Below, piece after piece: positions 17,714-26,402 of a stretch of 64,000 bases of DNA (position 1 is its first letter; the number at the start of each line of letters is the position of its first letter). The stretch is from Aromatoleum petrolei (GTDB taxonomy: Bacteria; Pseudomonadota; Gammaproteobacteria; Burkholderiales; Rhodocyclaceae), in NCBI RefSeq assembly GCF_017894385.1, contig NZ_CP059560.1, positions 5,216,501 to 5,280,500 of the forward strand, read 5' to 3'. The position numbers and the translations under genes were made by a program. The notes beneath the pieces were generated by a model. That model did no database searches and was not told the DNA's origin. It saw only the letters and a program-made list of their open reading frames with translations.

Positions 17714-18460
17714 TCAGTGAATCGTCAATCCACCGTCCGCTGCCAGGATCTGTCCTGTCACATAGCCCGACGCGTCGGATGCGAAGAACACGAACACCGG
17801 AGTGATTTCCTCCGGTTCGGCCCAGCGCCCGAGGGGAATTCGGTCGAGGTACTTTTCCTTGAATCGTTCGTCCGTGCGGATCGTCTCGGTCATCGGCGTG
17901 GCCGCTCCGGGCGCGATCGCATTCGCGGTGATGTTGTAGCGCGCGAGCTCCTTCGCGGTGCTCTTGGTCATGCCGAGCACGCCGGCCTTGGCCGCGCTGT
18001 AGTTGATTTGTCCGATCGTGCCGAGCACGCCGGCGGTGGAAGTCACGTAGATGATGCGTCCGTACTGGCGCTCGATCATGCCGCCGACCACGGCCTGCAG
18101 GCAGTTGAACGCCCCGGTAAGGTGAACCCCCAGCACCTGGTTCCACTGGTCCGGCGTCATCTTGTTGAGCATCGCCGTGCGCGTGATGCCGGCGTTATTG
18201 ACGAGGATGTCGATGCGGCCCCATTCGGCATTGACCTTCGCGGCCATCGCTTCCACCTGCTCGCGATTCGAAACGTCGCAGGCTACGCCGATCGCCTGTC
18301 CGCCGGCTTCGACGATCTGTCCGGCCACGCGGTCTGCGGTCGCCTGATCGAGATCGATCACCGCAACCTTCGCACCTTCTTTTGCATAGGCCTTCGCAAC
18401 GGCCGCCCCGATGCCCTGTCCCGCTCCGGTCACAACTGCGACCCTGTCCTTCAACTGCAT
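17714..18460 (-). CDS. bzdZ: Short-chain dehydrogenase/reductase, bzd cluster
   Basis: A 248-residue classical SDR. NAD(P) loop TGAGQGIG, NNAG motif, catalytic Ser (VTSTAGVLG), Tyr-x3-Lys in YSAAKAG, and a C-terminus GYVTGQILAADGG. The match to 3-oxoacyl-ACP reductase-like enzymes is strong. It occupies the bzdZ place between the ring hydrolase and the ligase; its role in benzoate degradation is not firmly known, and a beta-oxidation-type dehydrogenation downstream of ring opening is plausible. Confidence 0.9.
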   Translation of the reverse strand: MQLKDRVAVVTGAGQGIGAAVAKAYAKEGAKVAVIDLDQATADRVAGQIVEAGGQAIGVACDVSNREQVEAMAAKVNAEWGRIDILVNNAGITRTAMLNKMTPDQWNQVLGVHLTGAFNCLQAVVGGMIERQYGRIIYVTSTAGVLGTIGQINYSAAKAGVLGMTKSTAKELARYNITANAIAPGAATPMTETIRTDERFKEKYLDRIPLGRWAEPEEITPVFVFFASDASGYVTGQILAADGGLTIH

Positions 18461-18533
18461 GCGAGTCCCCTATCACTGCATGGCGGTCGTCAAACCGCCG
18501 GTGAACTGCAATGCTCCCCCGGTAGAGAAAAGG

Positions 18534-18576
18534 CCGGGGTGGGAAGAGGCAGCCGATGCTGCATCCACCACCCCGG
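18534..18576 (-). repeat. Nested hairpin between bzdY and bzdZ
   Basis: CCGGGGTGG (18534-18542) pairs with CCACCCCGG (18568-18576); inside it GCAGC (18549-18553) pairs with GCTGC (18558-18562) around 4 bases. It lies in the 155-base gap between bzdY and bzdZ, the longest between catabolic genes here. There is no T run. It may act as a message-stability element or mark a processing point. Confidence 0.55.
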
Positions 18577-18615
18577 GAAGGGAGAGACCTTATAAAACGT
18601 TTAGCTGCCCAGGCA

Positions 18616-19749
18616 TCAGGCCTTGGGCTTTGCCAGGACCTGCTCGGCGAAGTTGTCGTCGAACATGGCGCCTTCGGCGACAAGCTGGCGGAACTTGATG
18701 AAATCGATGACGTCCTTGCCGGTCGCCTTCTTGTTGTTGAAGGCAGTGAAGCCGAGGTACGCCTCGTGGTTCATGTTCGCCGCGAGCCAATGCCGGTTGG
18801 CGAGCTTCAGCTGGTCCCAGAAGAACTTCTTCTTGCCGCGGATGCCGTCGATCGACTTGATCAGGCACTGCGGGAAGAGGTTCGTGAACTTCCACACGAG
18901 TGCATTGACTTCCGCGTCGAGGCGCGAGAAATCGGTCGTGCATTGGCCGATCAGCTCCTTTGCCGCCTGGACCTTGTCGGCCGCGACCGGCTCGCCGTAG
19001 ACCAGCTCGCCGTCATCGACGTAGGCATCGGTGCGGACGAGCGGGTTGCGGACCCATTCGCCGTCCTTGTTCTTCAGCACCGGCACGACCTTGGTGATGA
19101 GGTTCTTCGACTTCATCTTGTACGCGCTCCACGGCTCGCACGAGATGCAGTTGTACATCGCGTCTTCCATGTTGAGCATCCACGGCAGGAAGTCCGTGGA
19201 GCCACCGTCCGGCGCGCTGCCGTGCTTCGGGCCGGCCTGGCCGAACACCGCCATGTCGGACGTGATCGTGATGTCGGTCGCCATGCCGATTTCCTGGCCG
19301 CCGCCGACGCGCATGCCATTGACGCGGCAGATCACCGGCTTCTTGCAGTTCAGGATGCCGTCGACCATGGCGTTGAACAGATCCATGTACTCGCCGTACT
19401 CGTTCGGGCGGCGGGCATAGTAGGACGCGTATTCCTCGGTGTTGCCGCCGGTGCAGAACGCCTTGTCGCCCATCGCGGTGAACACCACCGCCGTGACCGT
19501 GCGATCCCCGGAGGCACGCTGGAACCCGGCGATGACGCCCTTGACCATCTCGGTCGTGTAGGAGTTGTACTGCTTCGGGTTGTTGAGAATGATCCACGCG
19601 GCGTACAGGCCCGGAACCTGATTACCCTGGGGGTCCGTCACGGGACGCTTTTCGAAGATGACCGAGGGCGCCTCGGTGCCGAAATGCTCGTGACCGAGCA
19701 GGGCGTGATCCTTGGTTTCGTTGTCGCGGGGCAGCCAATCGAGTGCCAT
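18616..19749 (-). CDS. bzdY: 6-oxocyclohex-1-ene-1-carbonyl-CoA hydrolase (ring-opening)
   Basis: A 377-residue enoyl-CoA hydratase/isomerase-family enzyme that hydrates and opens the ring to 3-hydroxypimelyl-CoA. The ORF begins before the true start; the Met of MALDWLPRDNETKDHALLGHEHFG is chosen, as in known Oah/BzdY proteins. Crotonase features include FCTGGNTEEYASYYARRP and VICRVNGMRVGGGQEIGMATD. The length (about 377) is typical and longer than ordinary crotonases. It follows bzdX by 35 bases. Confidence 0.95.
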   Translation of the reverse strand: MALDWLPRDNETKDHALLGHEHFGTEAPSVIFEKRPVTDPQGNQVPGLYAAWIILNNPKQYNSYTTEMVKGVIAGFQRASGDRTVTAVVFTAMGDKAFCTGGNTEEYASYYARRPNEYGEYMDLFNAMVDGILNCKKPVICRVNGMRVGGGQEIGMATDITITSDMAVFGQAGPKHGSAPDGGSTDFLPWMLNMEDAMYNCISCEPWSAYKMKSKNLITKVVPVLKNKDGEWVRNPLVRTDAYVDDGELVYGEPVAADKVQAAKELIGQCTTDFSRLDAEVNALVWKFTNLFPQCLIKSIDGIRGKKKFFWDQLKLANRHWLAANMNHEAYLGFTAFNNKKATGKDVIDFIKFRQLVAEGAMFDDNFAEQVLAKPKA

Positions 19750-19784
19750 GTGATGTCTCCTGTTATATCCAGTGGTGTGCGTGA

Positions 19785-20852
19785 TCAGAAATCGGGCGTC
19801 AGGATGACCCGGCGCTTGAGCTTGCCGTGGTGCGCCTCGTCGAACACTTGCTCGATCTGGCTCATCGGACGCGTTTCGACGAAAGGTCCGAGCTTGATGC
19901 GGCCGTCCAGGCACATGTCGCGCACCGCGGCGTAGCGGTCCGGCGGGCAGCCCCAGGTACCGATGATTTCCGCATCGAAAGCCATCAGCTTCGACAGCAT
20001 GTAGGTGGTTTCGGCGGTGCCGTAACCAACGATCACGAGCTTGCCGGTGAAGGACAGCAACGACAGCGCGAGCTCCTGGCCGGGCTTGCTTCCGGTGACC
20101 TCGAAGATCTTCCAGCCGTAGTTCGACGGCAGGCCGCGCTCCTTGCAGAAGCCCTTGAACAGCTCCTTGACGTCCTTCGCGCTCTTGTCCTTCGGGTTGA
20201 TGATGAAGTCGGCACCGAAGTCCTTCATCATCGTCAGCTTTTCTTCATTGATGTCGATGCCGATGACGGCCTTCGCACCCATGCCCTTGGCCGTCTGCAC
20301 CATGAAGCTGCCGACGCCACCTGCTGCGCCGATGACGATCACGAGATCGTCCTTCTTCAGGTCCGCGCGCACCGCTGCCTGATAAGGCGTGGTGACTGCG
20401 TCCGCAACCACCGCAAGGTGCTCCAGCGGCGTGGTACCACGATTCTCGACCACGCACAGATACTTGGACTGCGCGACGATGTGGCTCGAATACCCGCCAT
20501 AGATGCCCATCGAGTTGCCCGGCATCTTCTGCGAAAGGCAGCGGTTGCCGCGGCCGGTCTTGCACAGCTCGCACTCGCCGCACGGGATCACCGCGGGCAC
20601 GATCACTTCCTTGCCGATCATCGACGGCTCGCCGCCGATCACGGTGCCGGAGATCTCGTGTCCCAGCGACAGCGGGGGCTTCTGCACCGTCGGCACGCCC
20701 ATGTAGTAGTACGACAGGTCGGTGTGACACACGCCACAGCCTGCAATCTTCACCACCACATCGCCCGCTTGCAGCTCGGGCATCGGTACTCGGGTCTTCA
20801 GCAGCTTGCCGGGCTCGGTCATCTGCCAGGTATCGATGAATTCCGGAATCAC
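19785..20852 (-). CDS. bzdX: 6-hydroxycyclohex-1-ene-1-carbonyl-CoA dehydrogenase
   Basis: A 355-residue zinc-type medium-chain dehydrogenase starting with GTG (GGAGA upstream). Catalytic zinc ligands lie in GCGVCHTDLSYYY and GHEISG; the structural zinc loop is CGECELCKTGRGNRC; the NAD loop is GAAGGVGSFMVQ. It oxidises the hydroxyl produced by the dienoyl-CoA hydratase, giving the substrate of BzdY. Gene order W-X-Y matches Azoarcus. Confidence 0.95.
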   Translation of the reverse strand: MIPEFIDTWQMTEPGKLLKTRVPMPELQAGDVVVKIAGCGVCHTDLSYYYMGVPTVQKPPLSLGHEISGTVIGGEPSMIGKEVIVPAVIPCGECELCKTGRGNRCLSQKMPGNSMGIYGGYSSHIVAQSKYLCVVENRGTTPLEHLAVVADAVTTPYQAAVRADLKKDDLVIVIGAAGGVGSFMVQTAKGMGAKAVIGIDINEEKLTMMKDFGADFIINPKDKSAKDVKELFKGFCKERGLPSNYGWKIFEVTGSKPGQELALSLLSFTGKLVIVGYGTAETTYMLSKLMAFDAEIIGTWGCPPDRYAAVRDMCLDGRIKLGPFVETRPMSQIEQVFDEAHHGKLKRRVILTPDF

Positions 20853-20909
20853 GCTTGTCTCCGTTTGTGAATGTCGTTCGTGAGTGGGGAAATGATTGGG
20901 ATTACCGGA

Positions 20910-21689
20910 TCAGGAATTGCGCCATACCGGCTTGCGCTTCTCGAGGAAGGCCGCGAGCCCCTCCTTCGCGTCGTCGGTATTCATCAGTTCCTTCAGATAG
21001 ATGTTCTCGGCGGTGTCCAGCGCAGCACCGAAGGGCTTGTCTGCAACAGCGCGGATCGTCTTGCGGGTGCTCGCCAGCGCGGCACGACTCAGTCCCATGA
21101 AGGGGGCAACAAAGGCCTGCACGTCGGCCGCAAACGTTTCCTTGGCGAACACGCGATTCACCAGGCCGATCGCCTTCGCCTCGTCGGCCCCGATGTTCTC
21201 GCCGCCCAGCAGCAGTTCGAGGGCACGGGCCGGCGGCACCAGGCGCGGCAGCAGCACCGCCGCGATCGGCGGGAACACCGCCAGTTTGATCTCGGGCTGG
21301 CCGAACTTCGCGTTGGACGCGGCGACGAGCATGTCGCACGCGATCGCCACTTCCATGCCGCCACCCAGTGCCACGCCGTTTACCGCCGCCAGCGTCGGGA
21401 TCTGCAGTTGCTGCATGCGGCGGAAAATGCCATGGAAGACTTCGATCATGCGATCGACCTTGTCCGGCGTGTGGTCGGCCACTTCGACGCCGGCCGAGAA
21501 GGCCTTCTCACCCGCACCGGTGAGCATCAGCAGCTTCACGCTGTTGTCGGCCAGACACAGGTCCAGCGCGACGTTCATTTCCTCCATCGTCGGGATGTCG
21601 AGGACGTTGAACGGCGGACGGTTGATCGTCAGCGTCGCAAGGCCGTCGGCCACGCCGTAGGTGATGAACTGGAATTGCGCATTACTCAT
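20910..21689 (-). CDS. bzdW: Cyclohexa-1,5-diene-1-carbonyl-CoA hydratase
   Basis: A 259-residue crotonase-family enzyme adding water to the dienoyl-CoA made by the reductase. The start is MSNAQFQFITYG; the frame upstream is non-coding. Oxyanion-hole segments are KAFSAGVEVADH and AVNGVALGGGMEVAIACD. It lies between the small Cys-rich ORF and bzdX, in the usual order. Confidence 0.94.
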   Translation of the reverse strand: MSNAQFQFITYGVADGLATLTINRPPFNVLDIPTMEEMNVALDLCLADNSVKLLMLTGAGEKAFSAGVEVADHTPDKVDRMIEVFHGIFRRMQQLQIPTLAAVNGVALGGGMEVAIACDMLVAASNAKFGQPEIKLAVFPPIAAVLLPRLVPPARALELLLGGENIGADEAKAIGLVNRVFAKETFAADVQAFVAPFMGLSRAALASTRKTIRAVADKPFGAALDTAENIYLKELMNTDDAKEGLAAFLEKRKPVWRNS

Positions 21690-21736
21690 TGATGTGTCCC
21701 CTCGTTCTCGTTCGCTCAGCGCGTGTTCGCGTAACT

Positions 21737-21919
21737 TCAGTTCTCGTTCTTCATCTGCAGCCGGTACGGACACACCGCATCGCAGTCCGCACAGCACACC
21801 TCGCCGTCGCAGCGGATGTGCCACAGATCCGCGCCGCAGTTCGTGCACCGGCACTTGGCTTCCGGCTTGATGGCCGGGCGGACCTCCTCCGCCGACCAGA
21901 AATCGATGACCTGTCCCAT
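21737..21919 (-). CDS. Small Cys-rich protein (60 residues) inside the bzd operon
   Basis: Not recognised, but well supported as a gene: a clear GGAGG lies seven bases before its ATG, it sits 12 bases after bzdV and 47 before bzdW, and it has eight Cys in 60 residues (23, 25, 28, 37, 42, 43, 46, 50). The pattern CxCxxC...C...CCxxCxxxC suggests a zinc ribbon or a small iron-sulfur site. No signal peptide. Its place next to bzdV, itself packed with iron-sulfur motifs, hints at electron transfer or metal handling, but this is inference. Confidence 0.72.
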   Translation of the reverse strand: MGQVIDFWSAEEVRPAIKPEAKCRCTNCGADLWHIRCDGEVCCADCDAVCPYRLQMKNEN

Positions 21920-21931
21920 GGCGGCCTCCGA

Positions 21932-24481
21932 TCAGAACAGATCGTCGAGTTCGTCGGATCCTCCGCCCGGCATCTTCCCGTACTGCTGCAGGTAGGCCTG
22001 GATCATCTGGCTCTCGCGGGAAGTGAAGAGCGCTGCTTCCTCGAACACGAAGTTCGTCGCGTCACCGCCGCGTTCGAGCTGTTCCATCAGCCCGTCGCGC
22101 AGGTTCTCGACGCCCTTGATCATCAGCACATTCTTCTCGGCATCGAGGAGCTGGAACACACCCGACTCGGTCGGCACCGACGCAATCGTCGCCTCGTCGA
22201 ACTTCAGCGAAGACTCGGGCGGCAGCACCGCCTCAGCGATCTTCGGCGCGAGGTTGCACTTGAAGCAGCGTGCTGCCTCTGCCCGGGCAGTCGCGTCGTC
22301 AAAGCCCAGCTCGACCTCGTCCCAGCCGGTGCGCTGCTCGGGCGCCAGCATGATCGGGTGGAACTTGCGGATCTTGTTGAAACCTTCCTTGCGACCGATG
22401 TACGGGCTGGTGTCCCAACCGTCGCGCAACAGCACTTCGGAGATGTCTCCGTCGCCACCGAGCACGATGTCCATCGCGGAAGCCGCGACACGCCCTTGGG
22501 CGACCGACTCGATCAGCGTCGACGGTCCGAGCACGCAGTCGCCACCGGCATAGACCTTGGGCCGGCTCGTCAGCATCGAATCCTCGCGCACCGTGATACG
22601 GCCCTTGCGGTCGGTCTCGACGCCGAAGCCTTCGAAGCGGTTCGGGAACTGTCCGATCGCGGCGATCACCAGATCCACGCCTTCGACCACCTCCTCGCCG
22701 GTCTCGACCGGCTTGCGGCGGCCCGACGCATCGGCCTCGCCGAGCGCCATCTTCGCGTAGGTGATCTGCAGCCGGAAGCCGTTGGTGCCCGGCTCGATCT
22801 TCTTCGGTGCGAGCAGGTAGCGGATATTCACGCCCTCCTCCACGCAGCCCTCGAATTCCTCCAGGCGCGCCGGCATCTCTTCGCGAGTGCGGCGATACAC
22901 CATGTCCACATCGGCGCCGAAGCGGCGCGAGGAACGCGCGTTGTCGGTCGCGACGTTGCCGCCGCCGATCACCGCCACCTTCTTGCCGGTCTGGATGCCC
23001 TCGGGCGTATTCACGAGACCCATCGTCACGGCTTTCAGGTAGGTCGGGCTGTCGACCACGCCCGGCAGGTCATCGCCCGGGATACCGAGCCTGTCGCCGC
23101 CCTGTGCGCCGATACCGACAAACACCGCACCGTAGCCGTCATTGAACAGCGTATCGACGCTTTCCACTTTGGCGCCGTAGCGGAACTCGACGCCGAGCGC
23201 AGACACTTCCGCGACCTCGTTGTCGATCACTTCGGCCGGCACGCGGTACGACGGGATGCCATAGCGCGCCATGCCGCCCGCGGCCGGCTGTGCGTCGAAG
23301 ATGGTCACGCCGTGCCCCTGCTTGGCGAGGTAATACGCCACCGTCAGGCCGGCAGGGCCAGCGCCGATCACCGCGGCCTTCTTGCCGGTCGCCGGCAGCT
23401 TCTTCGCATGCTCGCGCCAGATTCCCGTGTCGTTGTCGGCGGCGATGCGCTTCAGGTTGCGGATCGACAGCGGATCGTCCAGATCCTTGCGGCGGCAGGC
23501 CGATTCGCACATCGCGAAACAGGCGCGGCCGAGGATGCCCGGGAACGGGAGCTTCTCGCGAACGACCGCGATCGCCTCGCCGTACTTGCCTTCTGCGGCG
23601 AGCTGTACGTAGCGCGGCACGTCAATGCCGGCCGGACAGGCGCTCTTGCACGGCACCATCGACTCCTCGCGCTTCGCGGGGTCGAGGGTGCGGTCCATCA
23701 GTGCGCCGGTCGGACACACGGTCACACAGGCCTGGCAGAAGGTACAGCCGGATTCGATCAGCGTCGGTGCGATGGTGCCGACATAGGTGCGTTTGCCCTG
23801 CGGCGTCTCAACTTCCTTCACTTCCAGACAGCCCACGCCCCGCACGTCGTTACAAGCGACGAGGCAGCGGCGGCAGTCGATGCACAGGTTGTAGTCGCGG
23901 TCGAAGAAGGGCTCGTCCTTGATGATCGGCAGCTGAACGGGCTTGTATGGCGGGGTCGTGTTGGGAATACCGATGTAGTCGGAAACCTTGCGCAACTCAC
24001 AGGACGAGAAGATCGTGCAGCAGCGCGTCTCCTGCGGGTTGCCGTAGGAGCACTGCGAGCGCGAACAGCCGTCGCGCTGCGGACAGGTCAGGCAGACATG
24101 GGGGTGCGGGCCGAGGATCTTCGCGAGGCTGGTCTGGCGCACTTCCTGGATTGCCTGCGACTTCGTGGTGACGACCATGCCGGCCGTGACAGCGGTCGAA
24201 CAAGCTTTCACCACTCCGTCGACGCCTGCGATCTCGACCATACAGAGATTGCAGCCGCCGTCGCCGGCGCCACGTTGGCCGGCAGGCGGGAGGTCGGGGT
24301 GCGCGCACAGCGCAGGAATGTAGAGACCCGCGGCGGTCGCGGCGTTAAGGACCGACGCACCTGCCGGCGCCTCGACCTCGACGCCATCGATGCTCAGTTT
24401 CACCGGCGCGCCGAACTCGGCCATCTCGACCGGCTTGCTCGCCTTCCACCACCTGATTTCCGATGTCTGTACGGCTTCCAT
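21932..24481 (-). CDS. bzdV: Iron-sulfur flavoprotein, putative NAD(P)H:ferredoxin oxidoreductase
   Basis: An 849-residue multi-domain electron-transfer protein. In order: plant-type 2Fe-2S domain (Cys59, 77, 80, 94), NuoG-like 4Fe-4S motif (His126-Cys130-x2-Cys133-x5-Cys139), two ferredoxin clusters (NLCIDCRRCLVAC and SGCTFCQACVTVCP, about 200-260), a GltD-type Cys-rich linker (CFAMCESACRRKDLDDPLS), then FAD loop GAGPAGL (about 370) and NAD(P) loop GGGNVATD (about 505). The C-terminus adds a CFKC motif. In Azoarcus BzdV is proposed to reduce the ferredoxin BzdM that feeds benzoyl-CoA reductase; the two lie in the same operon here. The exact electron donor is not proven. Confidence 0.9.
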   Translation of the reverse strand: MEAVQTSEIRWWKASKPVEMAEFGAPVKLSIDGVEVEAPAGASVLNAATAAGLYIPALCAHPDLPPAGQRGAGDGGCNLCMVEIAGVDGVVKACSTAVTAGMVVTTKSQAIQEVRQTSLAKILGPHPHVCLTCPQRDGCSRSQCSYGNPQETRCCTIFSSCELRKVSDYIGIPNTTPPYKPVQLPIIKDEPFFDRDYNLCIDCRRCLVACNDVRGVGCLEVKEVETPQGKRTYVGTIAPTLIESGCTFCQACVTVCPTGALMDRTLDPAKREESMVPCKSACPAGIDVPRYVQLAAEGKYGEAIAVVREKLPFPGILGRACFAMCESACRRKDLDDPLSIRNLKRIAADNDTGIWREHAKKLPATGKKAAVIGAGPAGLTVAYYLAKQGHGVTIFDAQPAAGGMARYGIPSYRVPAEVIDNEVAEVSALGVEFRYGAKVESVDTLFNDGYGAVFVGIGAQGGDRLGIPGDDLPGVVDSPTYLKAVTMGLVNTPEGIQTGKKVAVIGGGNVATDNARSSRRFGADVDMVYRRTREEMPARLEEFEGCVEEGVNIRYLLAPKKIEPGTNGFRLQITYAKMALGEADASGRRKPVETGEEVVEGVDLVIAAIGQFPNRFEGFGVETDRKGRITVREDSMLTSRPKVYAGGDCVLGPSTLIESVAQGRVAASAMDIVLGGDGDISEVLLRDGWDTSPYIGRKEGFNKIRKFHPIMLAPEQRTGWDEVELGFDDATARAEAARCFKCNLAPKIAEAVLPPESSLKFDEATIASVPTESGVFQLLDAEKNVLMIKGVENLRDGLMEQLERGGDATNFVFEEAALFTSRESQMIQAYLQQYGKMPGGGSDELDDLF

Positions 24482-24539
24482 GTCTCTCTCGTCCTCTGTT
24501 TTGCTCCGGGCTTAGCGTTTGCCCGGTCCGAGCTGTTTC

Positions 24540-25181
24540 TTACGCCGCCTGTGCAAGCTGCAGATAGCCCGGGTAGTAACTCCCCTGGCAGGCTCCCGCG
24601 CGTACAGCCGCGATGAAACTCGCCATGTCGGTGACGGGCTGCGAGAACTTCGTCGCGCACTTCCCGACCGCAATCGTCTTGTGGCAATCGCTGCCGCCCA
24701 GCGCTGGCAGGGTCATGTGGCGAGCGGCACTGATTGCCAGATCGTTGTCGCTGTCGAGATTGCCGCCGTTATGCGTTTCAACGGCCGCAATCCCGGTGAT
24801 GTCGAGCAGCCCGTGGAGCAGGCTCGCGACCCCGACCTCGCGGAACGGATGGGCCGGCACGCAGATTCCGCCAATGCTGTTGATATGCTCGATGACTTCG
24901 TTGATCGGGAGGTAGTTGTCGCGCCCCCAGATGTTCCAGCCGTCATCCTGCATACCGTAAGCCAGCATGTGCCCGCGATCGGTCGCGATCTCCACGCCGC
25001 GCAACACCAGGAAACCCTCGTCGCGCCCCACCTGCTCGACAGGCAGCGACGCTTCATACGAGTAATGCTCGGTGATGCACACCCCGTCGAGTCCCAGCTC
25101 CTTCGCGCGGCGGATCAGATCCACCGGCTCCAGCCAGTTGTCGTAGGAGTACTTGGTATGGCAATGGCAATCGATCCACAT
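24540..25181 (-). CDS. bzdU: PHP-domain metal-dependent hydrolase, bzd cluster
   Basis: A 213-residue PHP-family protein. Metal-binding motifs are all present: DCHCHTKYSYD at the start, CITEH, AHPF and GGSDCH. PHP enzymes are mostly phosphoesterases (histidinol phosphatase, polymerase-associated domains). It holds the bzdU position between bzdT and bzdV. No role in benzoate degradation is established. No signal peptide, so cytoplasmic. Confidence 0.85.
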   Translation of the reverse strand: MWIDCHCHTKYSYDNWLEPVDLIRRAKELGLDGVCITEHYSYEASLPVEQVGRDEGFLVLRGVEIATDRGHMLAYGMQDDGWNIWGRDNYLPINEVIEHINSIGGICVPAHPFREVGVASLLHGLLDITGIAAVETHNGGNLDSDNDLAISAARHMTLPALGGSDCHKTIAVGKCATKFSQPVTDMASFIAAVRAGACQGSYYPGYLQLAQAA

Positions 25182-25211
25182 GGGACGGACTCCGCGCGCC
25201 GGCCTGGCCGC

Positions 25212-25664
25212 TCAGGAAACGGTGTATTCGAGGTTGATGCGCTTGGACGGCGAGAAACGCTGACGGGAGAAGAATTTCTCCAGCGCGAAGTCGTCCCAGT
25301 TCACCAGCGTGTAGACCTTCTTCACGCCCGCCGCCTTCATGTTCATCATGAACTGGTCCAGCAGCTCGCTTGCCACGCCGCGGTTCTGGAAGCGCGGATC
25401 GACGCCGATGGTGTCGATGGTTGCGGTGGATTCGGGAATGCCGAATTCGCCGAAATACACGTCGCCCATCACGAAACCGGCGATCTTGCCGTCAATCTCG
25501 CACACGAGGGAGGAGTTGATGTTGTGCTGCGGGTTGAGAACCCCTTCCAGCTTCCGCTCGTAGTACTCGCGACGATTCTGCTTGGAGCCTGCAGCGTCGA
25601 TCTCGACGATCGCATTCAGGTCTTCCTTCTTCAGCACCCGCATCACACGCTTCTGGTCAGACAT
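25212..25664 (-). CDS. bzdT: GNAT-family N-acetyltransferase, bzd cluster
   Basis: A 150-residue GNAT protein. The acetyl-CoA loop is seen in IDTIGVDPRFQNRGVASELLDQFM (V/I-x-P-x-x-Q-x-R-G-x-A form). Close RimI-like relatives acetylate protein or small-molecule amines. It lies between bzdS and bzdU; its function in the pathway is unknown, with enzyme or CoA-ligase modification as one possibility. Confidence 0.85.
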   Translation of the reverse strand: MSDQKRVMRVLKKEDLNAIVEIDAAGSKQNRREYYERKLEGVLNPQHNINSSLVCEIDGKIAGFVMGDVYFGEFGIPESTATIDTIGVDPRFQNRGVASELLDQFMMNMKAAGVKKVYTLVNWDDFALEKFFSRQRFSPSKRINLEYTVS

Positions 25665-25715
25665 TTACCTATCTCCTTTGGTTGGCAGTTCCGCGTCCGT
25701 TCGCGTCACCGCCTC

Positions 25716-26015
25716 TCAGAACAGTTCGTCTTCCTGCTGGGGCGCGGCCGAACGGCGGGTATATACCGTGCCGATGACCTTCCCCATTTCCTGGTCGGTG
25801 TCGAGGCAGGTCGTGCAACCGTCACCCTCGGTCTGGTAGCTCTCGACGTGCACCTCGAAGCCCATGCCCCGGTACGCTTCGGCGATTTCCGACAACCGCG
25901 GCTCGCCGATTGTCGTCAGGCGCTTCCAGCCTTCCCGCAACAGGCGCTCCTCGACATCCTCTTCGCGCGATGCGGCACCGGCCAGCTTGATCGGGATCGT
26001 CTTCTTCGTGCTCAT
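25716..26015 (-). CDS. bzdS: Small protein of the bzd operon, unknown role
   Basis: A 99-residue protein. ATG 26015 (MSTKKTIPIKL) is preferred over two upstream Mets because GGAGGG sits eight bases before it. It has one CxxC (GDGCTTCLD) and an alpha/beta pattern (EERLLREGWKRLTTIGEPRLSEIAEAYRGMGFEVHVE), and ends in acidic EDELF. No domain recognised by eye. Its place behind bzdM matches BzdS of Azoarcus. Confidence 0.8.
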   Translation of the reverse strand: MSTKKTIPIKLAGAASREEDVEERLLREGWKRLTTIGEPRLSEIAEAYRGMGFEVHVESYQTEGDGCTTCLDTDQEMGKVIGTVYTRRSAAPQQEDELF

Positions 26016-26055
26016 CTTGGAACCCTCCGTCATCGCCGGGAACATGGCTTACTCC

Positions 26056-26340
26056 TTACCAGGAATGCTTGATCGCGCCCGGCGTGCAGGCGGTGGTACA
26101 GGGCAGGCTGGTGTAGCCGCCGGCCGGCTTGCACGCGGCACAGTCATAGGCGAGTGCCCGGGTCTTTTCCTTCTTCACCCACGCCACTTCATCGTCGTAG
26201 TCATCGGTGATGATTTCGAACATCTGCTGCGGACAGGCCTTCAGACAAGCCCGCTCGGCCGCACAGTCGATGCACTTGTCCGTGTCGATGCTGATGTAGT
26301 ACTCGCCGGAACCGTCCTTGTAACCGTAGTTCGCGATCAT
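26056..26340 (-). CDS. bzdM: Two-cluster ferredoxin, electron donor to benzoyl-CoA reductase
   Basis: A 94-residue ferredoxin with eight Cys in two sets (23, 26, 32, 36 and 67, 70, 81, 85), fitting two 4Fe-4S clusters; the CxxC-x5-C-x3-C first motif and the long insert before the last Cys are as in benzoyl-CoA reductase ferredoxins. It carries low-potential electrons to BzdNOPQ. It follows bzdQ by 62 bases. Confidence 0.93.
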   Translation of the reverse strand: MIANYGYKDGSGEYYISIDTDKCIDCAAERACLKACPQQMFEIITDDYDDEVAWVKKEKTRALAYDCAACKPAGGYTSLPCTTACTPGAIKHSW

Positions 26341-26402
26341 TTCCCTCTCCTGGATTCAATGCGCCGCGGCGCCCTTGCGGATCGCCGCGGCCTTCGCGCC
26401 AA

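Noticed and set aside
21689..24616. 975-residue open frame on the plus strand opposite bzdV
   Set aside because: It is antisense to a gene with unmistakable iron-sulfur and FAD motifs. The translation is His/Arg/Asp-rich with no motif, as expected for a high-GC shadow frame.
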